Source: Planococcus citri (Eukaryota > Arthropoda > Insecta > Hemiptera > Pseudococcidae). Taken from it: 64,000 nt of DNA. The notes beneath the pieces were generated by a model, which searched no databases, had not been told where the DNA came from, and worked only from the letters and a program-made list of their open reading frames with translations. Every line of letters begins with the position of its first letter. Position 1 is the first letter of the stretch. Shown piece after piece: positions 23,801 to 36,240 of this stretch. The DNA lies in NCBI RefSeq assembly GCF_950023065.1, contig NC_088680.1:16294559-16358558 (forward strand), written 5' to 3'. A program made the position numbers and the translations under genes.

Positions 23801-25553
23801 TCCAAAACGCGAATAGGGCTCCGTTCAGGGATAAATAACAATTTGAAGATAGGCCTGCTTGGATGAAAGCGATGATTTGATTCAATCCGGCTGCTTTAAT
23901 CTGACTTTTGCATTTTTCTACGAGTACTCCGAGGATAATGTAGACGGCTTTTTTACAAAATATATTCTCGCTGGTGGAAGCTCCGTCGAGAACTGGCATC
24001 TGTAATGGTGAAATGACCTCGTTAGTTTAGTTCAGTTGTGATTAAATTCTATGTATCACTGGGGAATACGTTACGTACCATGTGTTTCATTAAGATATCG
24101 GGATCTATTTCGTTGGATAAAGTATCTAGCAGATCGACTGCTCCATTAACTATGCTCGAGGTGCTATCGTACACATCGTAGTGGTCTTTTCCTTCTTCGA
24201 CGGATTTCGGAGAGCTGATTATTTCGTACAAGGTTTGGCACAGCATTTGTAATATATCTTTATCTTTAGCAATTTTCTAAAACACGAACAAATGGATTAA
24301 AAATCCAAACCCCTTCGTTATCTAAACGACTGGGACGTTCTACCTTTGTTTTTTGGCAAATTACAGTCGAAATGACGTCGAGAATTCTGCAACTAATTTC
24401 ATCGACGTTTAAAAATATAGCTGTTCTGAGTAGATTCTCGATAATGGATTTCAAATTAGCAGTCACAACGCGAGGATAAGCTTCTAATAAAGCTTCGAAA
24501 AACATCAAGCATTCGATCGAACGATCCGGTCGGTTTCTAGTACTTTGAGCTTTGACTACTTCTATCACCGATGGAATTAAGTATTCGAAATTTTGCGCCA
24601 CCTGTTACATAATACGTCGATTAATACATCGTCAAGCAGAGTTATTTCGGTTTCGAGCAAGTTGAACAGATTACGTACCGCTTTATCTTTGGCGTGGAAA
24701 AACAATAGGAAATTTTTCATACTAATTACAGTCAGATAAGCTAAAGATGATCCGTAATATTCGGGTTTCGTTAAAATAGATCCAAACACATTCATCAACG
24801 CTGTTACATGCAACTCGAACAATCCAGTAGCGTGTTCGGTCAAAATACTCAATACGAACATACCGAGCTGTAAAATTCAACAATTAATAAACCGTTGAGA
24901 AACTTGACATCAATCGCAAGCATCACGTACTTCTCGCATTTCGGTCATTCCCTCAAATCCGATGGTTTCTTCGATAAGTCGAAATAATTCGGGCCATCCA
25001 TCCGCCTCATTCAAGGCAATCTGACCAGCAGACTGAACGATCACCGTTTTAACTTTCTTTTCTGGTTCTTGATGAATACGTTCCAAAACGCTCTCTTTGA
25101 TTCTGCAAAATATCTCCAATTAGAATCACGACTCGATTATTTCACACGATAATGAAGGTGTTTCAATGCATACCTCTGTCTCACTTCGTCGGCCAACTGA
25201 TTCCATTTCTTTTTCTTCTGCACCATTTTATAGAAATACATCGCAGCTGCTTGACGGGCATCTGGATTACTGCTGTTTACAACTACGCTCCAAAATTCGT
25301 GAAATGCAGCTGGTATTTTCATCACTTCGCAAATATGTTTGGTAGCCTAGAATCACAGGTACATCGAATGATGGTGAATTATGAGGGTGATTCGGATGTG
25401 TTTCATGCAACGTAAACACTTCAGGGCATTGGATGAACCACTAAATATACATTATAATAGATATTTATCCGTATAGAATCGAATAATTGAAAAAATTACC
25501 AATTTTCTTTCTTCATTATTGGCAGAGAGGGATTTTGCTATCATTGCTTCCAT
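20894..25553 (-). CDS. IPO4: Importin-4 (karyopherin-beta nuclear import receptor)
   Basis: A HEAT-repeat import receptor that carries cargo such as histones and ribosomal proteins through nuclear pores under Ran control. Exons in transcription order: 25553-25500, 25346-25174, 25102-24931, 24867-24679, 24601-24344, 24276-24079, 23999-23525, 23449-23333, 23257-23022, 22932-22854, 22763-22688, 22613-22465, 22391-22165, 22083-21859, 21782-21574, 21480-21348, 21273-21102, 21015-20894. They give 1087 residues, close to the 1081 of human IPO4. The N-terminal helix pair and DARQAAAMYFYK..W match the importin N-terminal domain. An acidic Asp/Glu loop lies at about 21,985-22,062 where human IPO4 also has one. 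The C-terminus ends in the IPO4-like ILRSLPEELRPHF. It resembles IPO4 more than IPO5. The donor at 22164 (AAG|GTTCCG) is weak; other sites are good. It is transcribed away from the pericentrin-like gene through a shared promoter. Confidence 0.95.
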
Positions 25554-26259
25554 TGTGAAATGTCGGTCGAACGATCAACGGATGTGTTTAGTATTATGAT
25601 TTCAACGTATTCGAACACTCGATGATTAATAAAACGCTCATAATACAATAAATTATCGATTTATATCCGAAATACGGTCCCAAATTTCTGGAATTTAAAT
25701 TTATTCACGTTTTCATTTCATTCGAAATCGAACGGATGGCTCGAGATTTCTCCAAAGATACGTAAACACGCGAAAAACTGGATGGAATACACCACATGTG
25801 TATTTCAACCAATCAGAGCGCGTTAAAACGTAAACATCCTAAATACCAAACAACATCGTTCGAGGATTGGCTCGTTTACGTTGGGTTGTGGTTTAAGAAC
25901 CAATGACCGATGTGAAAATTTGAGAACAACATTCCATTGCGAAAGTCAAAATGGCGGGAAAAATAGTGTTTGTTTGGGTTGCTAACGAAGCAGACGATTT
26001 GGTTATTCCGTTGCTATAAAAAGAATGAAAAAACGGTGATTTTTGTCGCAACAAGCTGCTGGAAATACTTTATTATAGATATTTATTTTTAACTCATAAG
26101 TGCGCGATGCCTCCCTTCGTTATTTAGAAACAGGAAGCGATGTAAGTCGTTAGATAGCAATTTTGCGTACTATGCTATGATGCACCAACTATTCCATTTT
26201 TCACGTGTTTGGCGTTTATACGAGCTCATCTCCAAGGATTGTGCAGTTAACACGTAAAG
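25554..26259. promoter_or_regulatory. Divergent promoter between importin-4 and pericentrin-like gene
   Basis: The 706 bp between the two start codons serve both genes. Three CCAAT boxes occur at 25809-25813 (CCAATCAGA form, the best NF-Y match), 25866-25870 (reverse) and 25900-25904. An E2F-type GCGGGAAA lies at 25954-25961. CCAAT clusters and E2F sites are typical of animal cell-cycle and housekeeping divergent promoters. No TATA box is obvious. Both leaders appear unspliced, but transcript starts are not known. Confidence 0.6.
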
Positions 26260-29200
26260 ATGTTTCAAACCGAGTTTTGCGGTCCCGATTATAAATTCAT
26301 CGTATCGTGGGACACGGAGAACGGTCAGAATTACACTTTCAAGAACGACGTATTCAGTGATCAGGATGTATTCTATAAGCTGAACGAACTGTACGGAAAT
26401 ATCTCCAAGTACTCTACAGGTAAGAATTACCCAACTGATTTTCATCTTTGTTCCGATTCGATACCTTATTTGACGATGTATTCTTGTATAGAATTCGTAG
26501 AATGTGTAAAAAGCGTTCACGGATCTGCGAACTTGGACCAGTTGCAAAATTCCAACGTCAGATTTAAAATCGAAGATGTGCAGAATAAACCATCGTCGGA
26601 GGATACTTCATCGCTTTGTCAACGTATTGAACAATTGTTACTCGAGAAAGAGCAGTTGATCGCTGAGCATGAGTAAGTTTGTTTCAATCTTGAGAATAAT
26701 GTGTTTTATGCTTATTAACATCGTAGTTATTTTTAGAACACAAATCTCCAAGCTACAGAATGACTGCGAACAAAGACTCAAAGACTTAGTAGACCACCAA
26801 GATGAAGAACTGAGCTCGGTTAAACAAAAATTAGAGAAGAAGTACAACTCGGAGATGTCCGAATTGCGACAGTATTTCGAGAACAAATGTACTGAAAGCA
26901 TTCGACAGTAAGTTGAGGTTTGTTTACCTAATTTAATGCAGATGGAACTTTATATTGAAATACTGTTTTTTGATAGTTTTACCGAAGAAAGTTACCAGTG
27001 TAGTAGAGATTCGGATAGTGATTCGTATTCGGAAATCGAACCCGATGATGAGAACTACGAAGCGATCAGTTCTACCAAGTATGTATTTCGTTACATTTCG
27101 TTCTTCTCGTCCGAATTAAAATCGAGTTGGTTGTAATATTTCACGCATGTTTCAGATTCACAGACTCGAATCTCGACAACTCGACCAAAGATTTACAAAA
27201 ACTGCTCGATAAAGAATTGAAAAATATCCGAAAAGCGTATCAATGCGAAGTGGACAAACTAAAGGAACGTTTGAAAAAGAAGAAAGATGAAGAAATCCGC
27301 GAAATGAAACGATCAGTGGAGGCCAAATTCATTGGTAAATTCGAATCTCTGCAACATCAATTGAATAATTTGCTGAATGAGAAAAATCTCGAAGATTCCG
27401 TCCGTTCGATTTATTCTCAAGTTAAACAAGATTACGTAGACGAGCTCGACAAACTTCAAGATGTGTCCGATTCCGAATTTGTTTCGAATATTGAAAACGA
27501 TTTAATCCTGAAACACAACGAAGAGCTGAGTAAACGGGATCAGGAATGGAGAGATCAAATCGAATCGTCTCTCACTGATTTGGCTGTCGATTCAGCGCTA
27601 AGATCTGTACGAATTTATCATAATTATCTCTTATTGTATGTGTATTGTTTTAATAAGTTTCTAGCCTTTTAATATACTTTGATTTTAGGTAATCAAAGAA
27701 AACCAGTATAAATCGCAATCCTGCAATTGTTCGCCTTCGAAAAAATACAAAAACAAAGAAATCAAATTTTTCAAACAAAAGTATAAAAAAGAAATGGACG
27801 AAATGAAACAACGCTTCGAATCAGAGCTAGAATCGGTTACATCGACGTTGAATTCAGAACTTCAAAAAGCCAATCTCGAAAACAACGCTTTGATTTGTCA
27901 AAACAAAGAATTACTCCAAATCAACGAAAAACACATCGCAGAAATCAGCTCGCTTAAGAAGCAGCTCGCCGAAAACGTGTACCTGTTGCAGAATCAGAAT
28001 CTTCAAGAAAGCGATATCATCGATAAGATTAAAGAAGAGTTATCTAGAATGAAGAATCGCTACGAGACCGAAGTCAATAGCTTCCGTGACGATAAATACG
28101 TTCTTGAAAAAGTAATTTTTCTCGTAATTGCGATTAATCGCGAAAACCCTACGCGATATTGAATTTTTTTTCTCGTTTTTATAGACCGTCGACGAGTTGC
28201 AAGAGAAATTACGTGATATTGAAAACACTCGACAGAATATCATTTCATCTTTGTATTCTGAAATTAAGGTAAACTTGCCAAGTTTTCGTAAAGTCGTGTT
28301 TCAAGGTTGAATAAAATAGTCGTCGAGCACGCATCGTGTGCTTTAAATTGTCTGTCAAAAGGATATTATATATTTTGTTAATCGATTTTACAAATTGTTT
28401 CGTGCAGGAGTTGACGTCTAAGGGAGGAAACGAAGAGGTGATTTGGCCCGAAGAATTGATCATGTTCCGTGAACTTTTCCACCGCTGCGAATCTCACAAT
28501 ACGACGTTCGATGATGGACGGAATAACGAAGCGTTGAATGAGGTGATGAGATCTTTTTTTAGTTTTTCCATTTCCATCGAATTACTAATTCAGTTTTCAT
28601 GTTTTCTGGTTACAAAAATTCAATGTTGAAATTCATCGTTTTTTTCGAAGATTTTATCACGATGGGTGGAAGGGAACGAAAAGAAATGGAATCTGTTTTC
28701 CTTTGAATTTTTTTGTTTTATAATTGAAATTTAATTACGTGGTAGAATTTTTTAGGAGTAGTTCGATTTTTCTGAAGCTTTTAGAATTACTCAAAAAATT
28801 GTTCTATCGACACCAGAGATCAAAATCAGACAGCAAAGGAAATAATGATCGATTCTAATTCTGGAAATTGATGTATTTTTGATGAAAGATTAGAAGATTT
28901 GTCATGATAAACTGCAGTTTTTAAAATTTTATGGATTAATTGGTAGAAAAAATTCAGAAATGGACAATTCAATGTCCAAAAGTGAAAAAATCGTTTTTTT
29001 CAAATTTTATTTTATTTTATTTCTTCCTATCAAAAATTTGGAAAAACATCCAATTATCGCATCATTTCATTAATTTTTTTTATTTCATTTTTTCCCATCA
29101 GAAAACCGTTCCAGACACCACAGACCGCGAAAGTATCTCAACTGACGACCTGGAAGAAATCTTATTACAAAGGTATTCATCTCGTCTTCTCTCTCCGTTG

Positions 29201-32200
29201 ATTTTCTAACTACATAAATATGAATCTTATCTCAACTTTTGTTCAATTTCGTACAGGGAAACCCTTCGAAAAGTGATCCTAACGTTGTACAGCGCTTGCG
29301 AAGGATTCCGTAAATACATCACAACCCTAGACGACGACCGGAACGCTACCCTTACCGGTGAATTGAACAAACTGGGCCTGGCTCCTCCCTTGTTACCAAT
29401 AAATCTCACCTTGGATGACGTCCTGAGCAGTTTGAACGATACTGAGAAGGAAACCTTGAACAGAATACAGCGAGCTTCGAACACGCTGGAAATAACCGGT
29501 CTTTTGGGAGACGAAACTGTGACAAATCTTACTCTGGATTGTAACAAAACCTTCAACCAATCTGAGTTGAGTAATTGGTTTGAAAAACTGAAAAACGACG
29601 CCGCTGCCATATTATGTTTAACATCGGGCAAAAATATCGATCTCGATGATAAGATTAAAACGGAAATTGGAACCCAGACGGACGAGGCCAGCGTTCAACG
29701 CAAAATTGAGCTTTTGGAAAATGTACGATAATTTTGATGAATTTTGTTGTATTGGAGTTGTTTGCATTAGAAGTTCGATTGAGCTAATTTTTGGTCATCT
29801 TTCAGGAAATGACGGTATTACAAGAGAAATATGCCGAAGCGTTGGACGATATCGAAAAACAAACCCGGGAAGTAGCTCGGTTGAATAAAAAAATCAGCTG
29901 TATGGAATCTTTAGAAGGTTACGGAGAAGGTACGAAAGTTATTTTAGTTGAAAGGCAAATTTCTGATACTTGACAACAATTTTTATGTAGAATCATTACG
30001 TACTCTTCATTTTATCGTTTTTGTTCAAAATCTTCGTATTGGATTTTCTAATCCTAATATCTCTGTCATTTTCATTGCAGATGAAGGTCCAATCTCCGGA
30101 AACAAATCATTCGATACGTCCAATCGAGTCGAAGAATTTTGCTCAGAATGTGATAAGCTACGCGAAGAAGCCAAACGAGACAAACACGACTTGCAATCTC
30201 AAGTAAGTACTTGATCAGACCTTCTTTCTGCTAAAAAAAATACCATTTTTGTTAATTAATATTCCATTTCGTCAATTTCTCAGATCGAAGCAGCCAGCAA
30301 GAAACTGAAAAGCTTAGAGCTATTCCTGGAACGAGAAACAGCCGAAAGAGAACTCGAACGCGAAGAATCCGATAAAAAAGTTCGCGATTTACACGATCAA
30401 CTGAGAGAAAAAGAACGCGAATTATCAACGTTGCAAACCTACTCGAATGAATTAAACATGTTGGAGAAACAACTTGGCAAACTTGTCGAAGACTACGAAC
30501 AGACCAAAGAACGTGAAAAAGAATTAGAAGAGAATTTAAACAAAGCTGAGGTTAAAATCTCGGAATTCAGAGAAAGCAACGCAGACCTGGAACTGAAACT
30601 AGCCCAGAAATCTGTACTAGCTGAGAATGCTTCGGTTGAATTGAACGAAGTCAAGGAGCAATTAGCTCAAATCCAACAGGATTACCAAAGCGTGCGTCTG
30701 GAATTGGATTCGTTGCAAGATAACGGCTCCAAGCAGTTGGACTATTTGCAAGAACAACACGAAATTAGTTCAGCTATGATCAGGCAGATGAAAAACCAGC
30801 TTATGGAGGTTGAGAAAATGGTCATGTGTAGGACCAGGGAGCTGGAGAATAATTATGTGACTGTTAGTTCGAGTAAGTTGTGAAAAATCAGAGTAAAAAA
30901 CTCACTGAAAAATGAATGATGTGATTTTAAATTGGGGTTTTGTCTGTTTAGGTACCGTAGCTAGCTCACCTTCGGAGGATGTATCGGTTTGCGATCGTAT
31001 TGCTGATAGATTGAATCAGGTGTCACCCAGTGGATCAGATATGCCTGTTGATTTACTAGTCTGCTTCAACGAAAAGCTAAAGAAACTGTTCAGAGCCGAA
31101 GATGCCGCCCTGAAGAGAATACAAGATCACGAAATGCAGATCAATAAATTATCGGTGGTTATCACTGTAAGTTTTTTGAGCTCTTTGAGGAAGTGAAATT
31201 CAACACGTCGATTTACCTTCTACTCTGCATCTTTTTTTTTCTGTCCATCAGGACCTGCAATTAGAACGAGACACTCTGCAAGAAACGTTGAACGAAACCA
31301 CCGCTAAACTATCAGAGGCCAGAATCGAACTAAACAATTGGCAACATCGTTCGAACTCAGCCGAATCAGAAATCGTAATCAAACTCACCGCTACCATAGA
31401 ATCATTGCAGTGCGAAGTGGACAAATATCAGAAACAAATCTCCTCCAAAGATACTCAGCTCAACGATTTATCCAAAAAAATCGAGCATTTGAACAAATAC
31501 ATCAAGTCAGCCGAAACCGAATTCGCAGAAAAAATACAAAAATTCCAAACAATCAACGAAAGGCTACAAAAAGAAGTACACGAATCGAACGAAGAAATTT
31601 ACAAGTTGAACGAATTAATCGAAGACCATCAGAAAGAGCCGCACGAAGACTTGGGCCTGTCCACCATCGTTGAGCAATTATTGCAAGAAAAAAACGAACA
31701 AATCAATCAACTGCAAGATAAACTAGAGGTTTTCAAGTCGTTGGCTGAAATTGGCAATAAGAGTCATTCGACCGAGATCGATAGTAAAAGTAGCTCTTCG
31801 AAACGAGTCAATTTTACTGAAACGTTGGAATCGTACGCGGATATGTCGGATCATACGAGACACGCTGTCGTATCCGATGTCTCATTGTCGCCGAGATGTA
31901 TTTCCATATCTTCGTCCATTATTAAAAAGGTAAATTTTATTGAAGAGTAATATTAAAAGTGATATTTTAATATGTTGAATTAATAATTGAGACATTTTCG
32001 TTTCGTTTTTGTAGCCTTTACTCGGCTCCAGCGCCAGTAACGAGTCTTCGATTAGCTTAGAACCAATTAAAGAGATAGACGAAATATTAGTCAGACCAGA
32101 TTCAACTTTACGTAAGGTGAGTGTAATATAAAGCGGTGTCCAAGTTCATGGAATCTGATACCTTCATTACAAAGTTCGATTTTCACATTTCAGGAGGTGA

Positions 32201-35200
32201 CTTTCAAAGACGACCTATTCAGCGCCGACTTGAACGATAAAAGTTGGACTCTGAATCAATCCACTCATCTGCACAGCGATGAAGAATATACGAGATTAGA
32301 GCAGCAAGTGGCTGATCTCTCCAAAGAGCTAGAATCCAAGAAAACCATCGTAAATGATCTAAAACGACAGCTGACTGAAATAGAATCGCTCAAAGACGCC
32401 GTCAAACAACTTCAAGCTGAAAAACCATCGAACGAACACTACCTTAAACAAAAAGATCGTCGTATAACCGAATTAACCACTTTATTGGACTCTGAAAAGA
32501 ACAAAATCAAGGAAATGAATGAAAATTACGAAAAGTGGTTCAAGGCTGTGGTCGATGAAAGAGTCCAGGCTCAAATTAAATGCGAAGAATTCGCCAGACA
32601 GATAGAAAACCTCACCAGGGAACTGGACGAAGAAAGATCGAAGACTGAAAAATTATCCAGGGTGATTGAAAAACTAACTGAGAGGCAGATTCAAGATACC
32701 AGCGAGGCATCAGAAGTGGTGAAAAACGACGAAGAAGTGGGTGTGTTAAGGGGTAGAATAACACAACTCGAAGATGCCATTGAGAAAGCTCAAACTCACG
32801 TGAGAGATTTGCAAAGACGAAATGAATATCTACAGAAATTCCAAGACGATGAAATCGGTCAAGTGACCAATGCCCTCGGAACCGGCGGTATTAGTTCGGA
32901 AAATGGTGAGTGAATCGATGAATTGATGTCTCGTTATTTTTCATCACTCATCGTTGATCTGAATTATTAATCAATCGAATATTGTCAATGGTTTTTTTCA
33001 GGCTCTTTAAGCAGTCTAACGCAGCAAGTCCAAAACGAAGTCGATTTGGCAGCCATGCTGGACGAAAACATGATGCAGAATTTGGAACTGGGCATCGTAA
33101 CCAGCAAATCGTTCCTCGAAGAGTTACGAAAATCGTCTCCAATCAACGACACCGATCTACACGATATCTTGATCAAAGTATTGAAAGAAGGATTCGAGGT
33201 ATAGTTCCTCAATGATCTATTTCTCGACGAAAATGTCCATCTTATATTTTGCATTCTATTGCATTGCATTGTAATACGTATGATTTCACCATCTAGGTTT
33301 TGAACGAAGACGAAAAGTCCGTCTTGAGAAACGAATGGTACGCTTTCGACGACGTCATCCGCAACCGATTCGACGCACTGAATAAATCAGTCGAAGGTTT
33401 AACCGTCTTGTTGGATACCGAAAGAAGATTAAACAAAGACGTTTCCGAAAAGAACTACGACCTGCAATTACAAATGAATCGCCTGGTTACCGCTCACGGA
33501 TACGCCGAGGACCGTATAACGTTCCTAGCGTAAGTTTGCAAACTGGTCCTTTTGAAATAAACCACTACATCGATATTATTTTACAAATTTTCATTATTTT
33601 CGTAGGGGTAAAATGAACGAGTACAGAGATAAATCAGTGAAAATGGAGATCGAATATACGACTGAGAAAACCACTCGTAGACAGGTCGAATTGGCCTTTG
33701 ATCAGTACAAGAAACAGGCTGCTGAAAAGAAAGCCACCGATCATAAAAAATCAGAAGTAATTATACCCTTCTGTGAGGATGATTTTCTATTGTTTAGTTT
33801 TTTGACTTTCTGTTTCATCTTTTGTAACGTAGGAGATCATGGAACAGTTGAATAACACGTACGGAGAGAATTTGAAACTGAAGCAGGAATGCGCAGTTCT
33901 GAGGAATAAAATCGATTCTTTGATCGCCGAATTGAATTCCGTTAAAGCCATCACTCAATATCACTCGGATTCCGAAAGCGAACTTTCTCGATCATTGAAT
34001 CCATTAAAAGTAAGTAGCAGTTTGACTCGTAACAATGCATATGGTCGAGATATTTATTCGTTTTATCATTTTGCAGGAAAGAATCGCCGACATGGAAGAA
34101 AAATACAATAAAATGAAATACGATTACGAAAAGAAAAAAATCGAGTTGAGAACGATTCGTTGTAATTTGAACCAAGAACGCACCAATCGTAAGAATCTGG
34201 AATCTATCGTCAAAGAGTTATCGTCTGAAAAGCATAAAGTCGAGAAACAGGTGAGTTTTATTTTGAAAATGAATTTTACGTCAAAAGATCAATTTTATTC
34301 CTGACTGAAAAATTTTTCTTTCTGTTTTACAGCTGATTGATATTAAAAGTAAACTGGAAGAGGTGACGTGGTTGAAGAAAAAAATAGAAGATAAATTAAA
34401 CGCTGCTGAAACCGCCGAAGTAGCTCGACGTATCATAATTAGTTCTCAAGGCGACGCACATCGTAAAGAATTACAGTCTTCGGTCGAATTGCAGCGTAAG
34501 CTTCAGAAAGAATGTCAAGAGTTCCAGAAAAATTTTACCAAACTTATAGAAGAACTCAATACGTCGCAAGACAACTGCAAACAGATTGTGTTCGAAGCTC
34601 AGGTAATTAATCTCCAGTAAAATTTTTAGCACCGATGTGTTAAGTGAGAAATTGAATTCTTTTTCATCCTTGATTTTTTTCACATCTCCCGTCTTCTTTT
34701 TCTTTGTTGATTTCTCAAACTTCTAATTGTAATTAGGTAATTATTAAATGATCTAATAACGTGATATTTTTTGTATTTTTCAGAGAATATTTTTACGCAT
34801 GTTGAAAGCTGAGCACAGCCAACGATCGTTAATCTATCAGAAGAATTACTTAGTGGTGACCCTTCACGTGTACAAGAATAGATGTGAAGAAATTGCTCGC
34901 AGTGCTCGCAGTATTGTCACCGGAGCTCGAACTTATTCCAGTCACATCACACACAAGATCTCAATTAAACAGAAGTTCAGGTAAGATGTCTTGAAAATAC
35001 GGTCTGATATAGAATGATAGATTTAATTATTGATTTATTTGTTCGTAGATCGTATGTATTATGCGTGATATCGATTCAACGAATGAAATTCCTAAATAGA
35101 CGAAGAATCCATAGTAATTGGTTCAAAATGAAGAACTACTTCATCTCTCATGTTCCTGAAATAGCAGGTTAGAATACTTGATCATAAACACAGATGAGAT

Positions 35201-35298
35201 AAAAAAATATTTCAATTTTTTTTATTAATGATTTTTTTGCCATTTTTTCAGCTCGAAATGACGAATGTTTCAGTATCGAAGCTGTTGGAAGACTGTAG
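26260..35298 (+). CDS. Plp: Pericentrin-like centrosome scaffold (PACT domain)
   Basis: A giant coiled-coil scaffold that anchors pericentriolar material and links it to centrioles. Exons: 26260-26672, 26737-26907, 26977-27078, 27156-27606, 27689-28111, 28185-28268, 28408-28542, 29102-29172, 29257-29722, 29806-29929, 30081-30202, 30284-30872, 30952-31166, 31252-31929, 32015-32116, 32194-32905, 33002-33198, 33297-33529, 33606-33756, 33833-34009, 34077-34250, 34333-34602, 34784-34980, 35049-35167, 35252-35298. They give 2140 residues, all junctions in phase. Most of the protein is heptad-rich coiled coil (Leu, Glu, Lys, Gln). A Ser/Asp/Glu-rich patch lies in exon 3. The C-terminal ~100 residues are a PACT domain, with SLIYQKNYLVV and a basic VISIQRMKFLNRR core, the parts that bind calmodulin and target the centriole in the family. 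Shorter than Drosophila Plp, AKAP9 and PCNT. Orthology to Plp rather than AKAP9 is by arthropod context. Confidence 0.92.
28543..29101 (+). other. Longest intron of the pericentrin-like gene
   Basis: 559 bp, several times the usual intron size in this gene. The sequence is T-rich on the sense strand with a clear acceptor (ATCAG at 29097-29101) and donor GAG|GTGATG at 28543. I see no nested gene or repeat in it. Confidence 0.6.
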
Positions 35299-36240
35299 TA
35301 CGTGTACCTGTGCCTTACCCAGTGCCTTTACCTCGTATTTTTAGTATTTAATAATTTATTTTCTTTCTCTTTAAATTAATTAATGAAGTGCCTTTATCGA
35401 ATTCTCTCAAGAGCTCTCTTTTTCTTCGTTTTCCCTAATCGTTATTTTTTTTTTTTTTTAGATGTAACTCGTTTTTTGTAAGGAACTAAATACCAGGTAT
35501 GGAAATACGCCATCTTTGGTTATAGAAAAAAATTTTCAAGTTCCCAATTTATTAATAATACCGCCAATTTACGTTACTTTTTCACCTCATATTCATTTTA
35601 ATATGCAAAATAGACATTTTCCCACCATTTTTTTGATTCCATTTCATTATATGACTGAAATTAAAAAATCACATCGCTGTCAAAACTACGAAATCTATAA
35701 CCGAAAATGGCGTATTTCCATACCTGGTATTTAGTTCCTTAGTTTTTTGTAGGGTATAATTTTTTCAATTTTTTTCTTTTTTTTATTTGGTAAAAATACT
35801 TACTTTTAGTGTTGAAAAAGTGCCTTACAGTATTTTTGAGCTTTTTGTGCTCACCTTTTCTTTCTTTTTTTTTTGTGTGTAATATTTTTAATTTATGTAA
35901 ATTAAGTGACTCGCCGAGTCATCAATGTTAGATCAATAATTTATTGTACACCACACGCGTTCTAGTCGTCCAAAAACTACAATTGATTTCGTGGAAAATA
36001 GTTGGTAATAATGATTGGAACAAAAACATTGCCGCATGTGATAGGAGAGCCTACTCCTCCGGTTCATTAAATCCAATTTATAGGATTTATAAATAATGCC
36101 GAACATGTTAATTTTTGACTCGACCTAAATTTTGTTTTTAGGTTTCAATGTTTGTATTTTTGTTTTCATTTTTTTTCTCGTGTTTTAATTTAAAATTTTA
36201 ATTGTACTAATTCACCGTATGATTAGAATTTTCTCAACAA
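35299..36240 (+). other. Probable 3' UTR and flank of the pericentrin-like gene
   Basis: T-rich sequence follows the stop. It contains the MITE at 35481-35739. I see no clear canonical poly(A) signal close to the stop; AATAAA-like words occur further on, including one near 36,512-36,517. The transcript may therefore extend across the MITE, but this is not certain. Confidence 0.4.
35481..35739. mobile_element. MITE with long terminal inverted repeats and TA target duplication
   Basis: A 259-bp element begins AGGAACTAAATACC and ends with its complement. The arms match for about 35 bp (through 'atggaaatacgccat'). TA dinucleotides flank both ends at 35479-35480 and 35740-35741, the target duplication of Tc1/mariner-type elements. 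The interior has no transposase. It sits about 180 bp after the stop codon of the pericentrin-like gene, probably within its 3' UTR. Confidence 0.85.

Noticed and set aside
25400..25480. Possible extra importin-4 exon between exons 1 and 2
   Set aside because: An acceptor-like site exists, but joining exon 1 straight to 25346 keeps phase and aligns the N-terminal helices with human IPO4 without an insertion.
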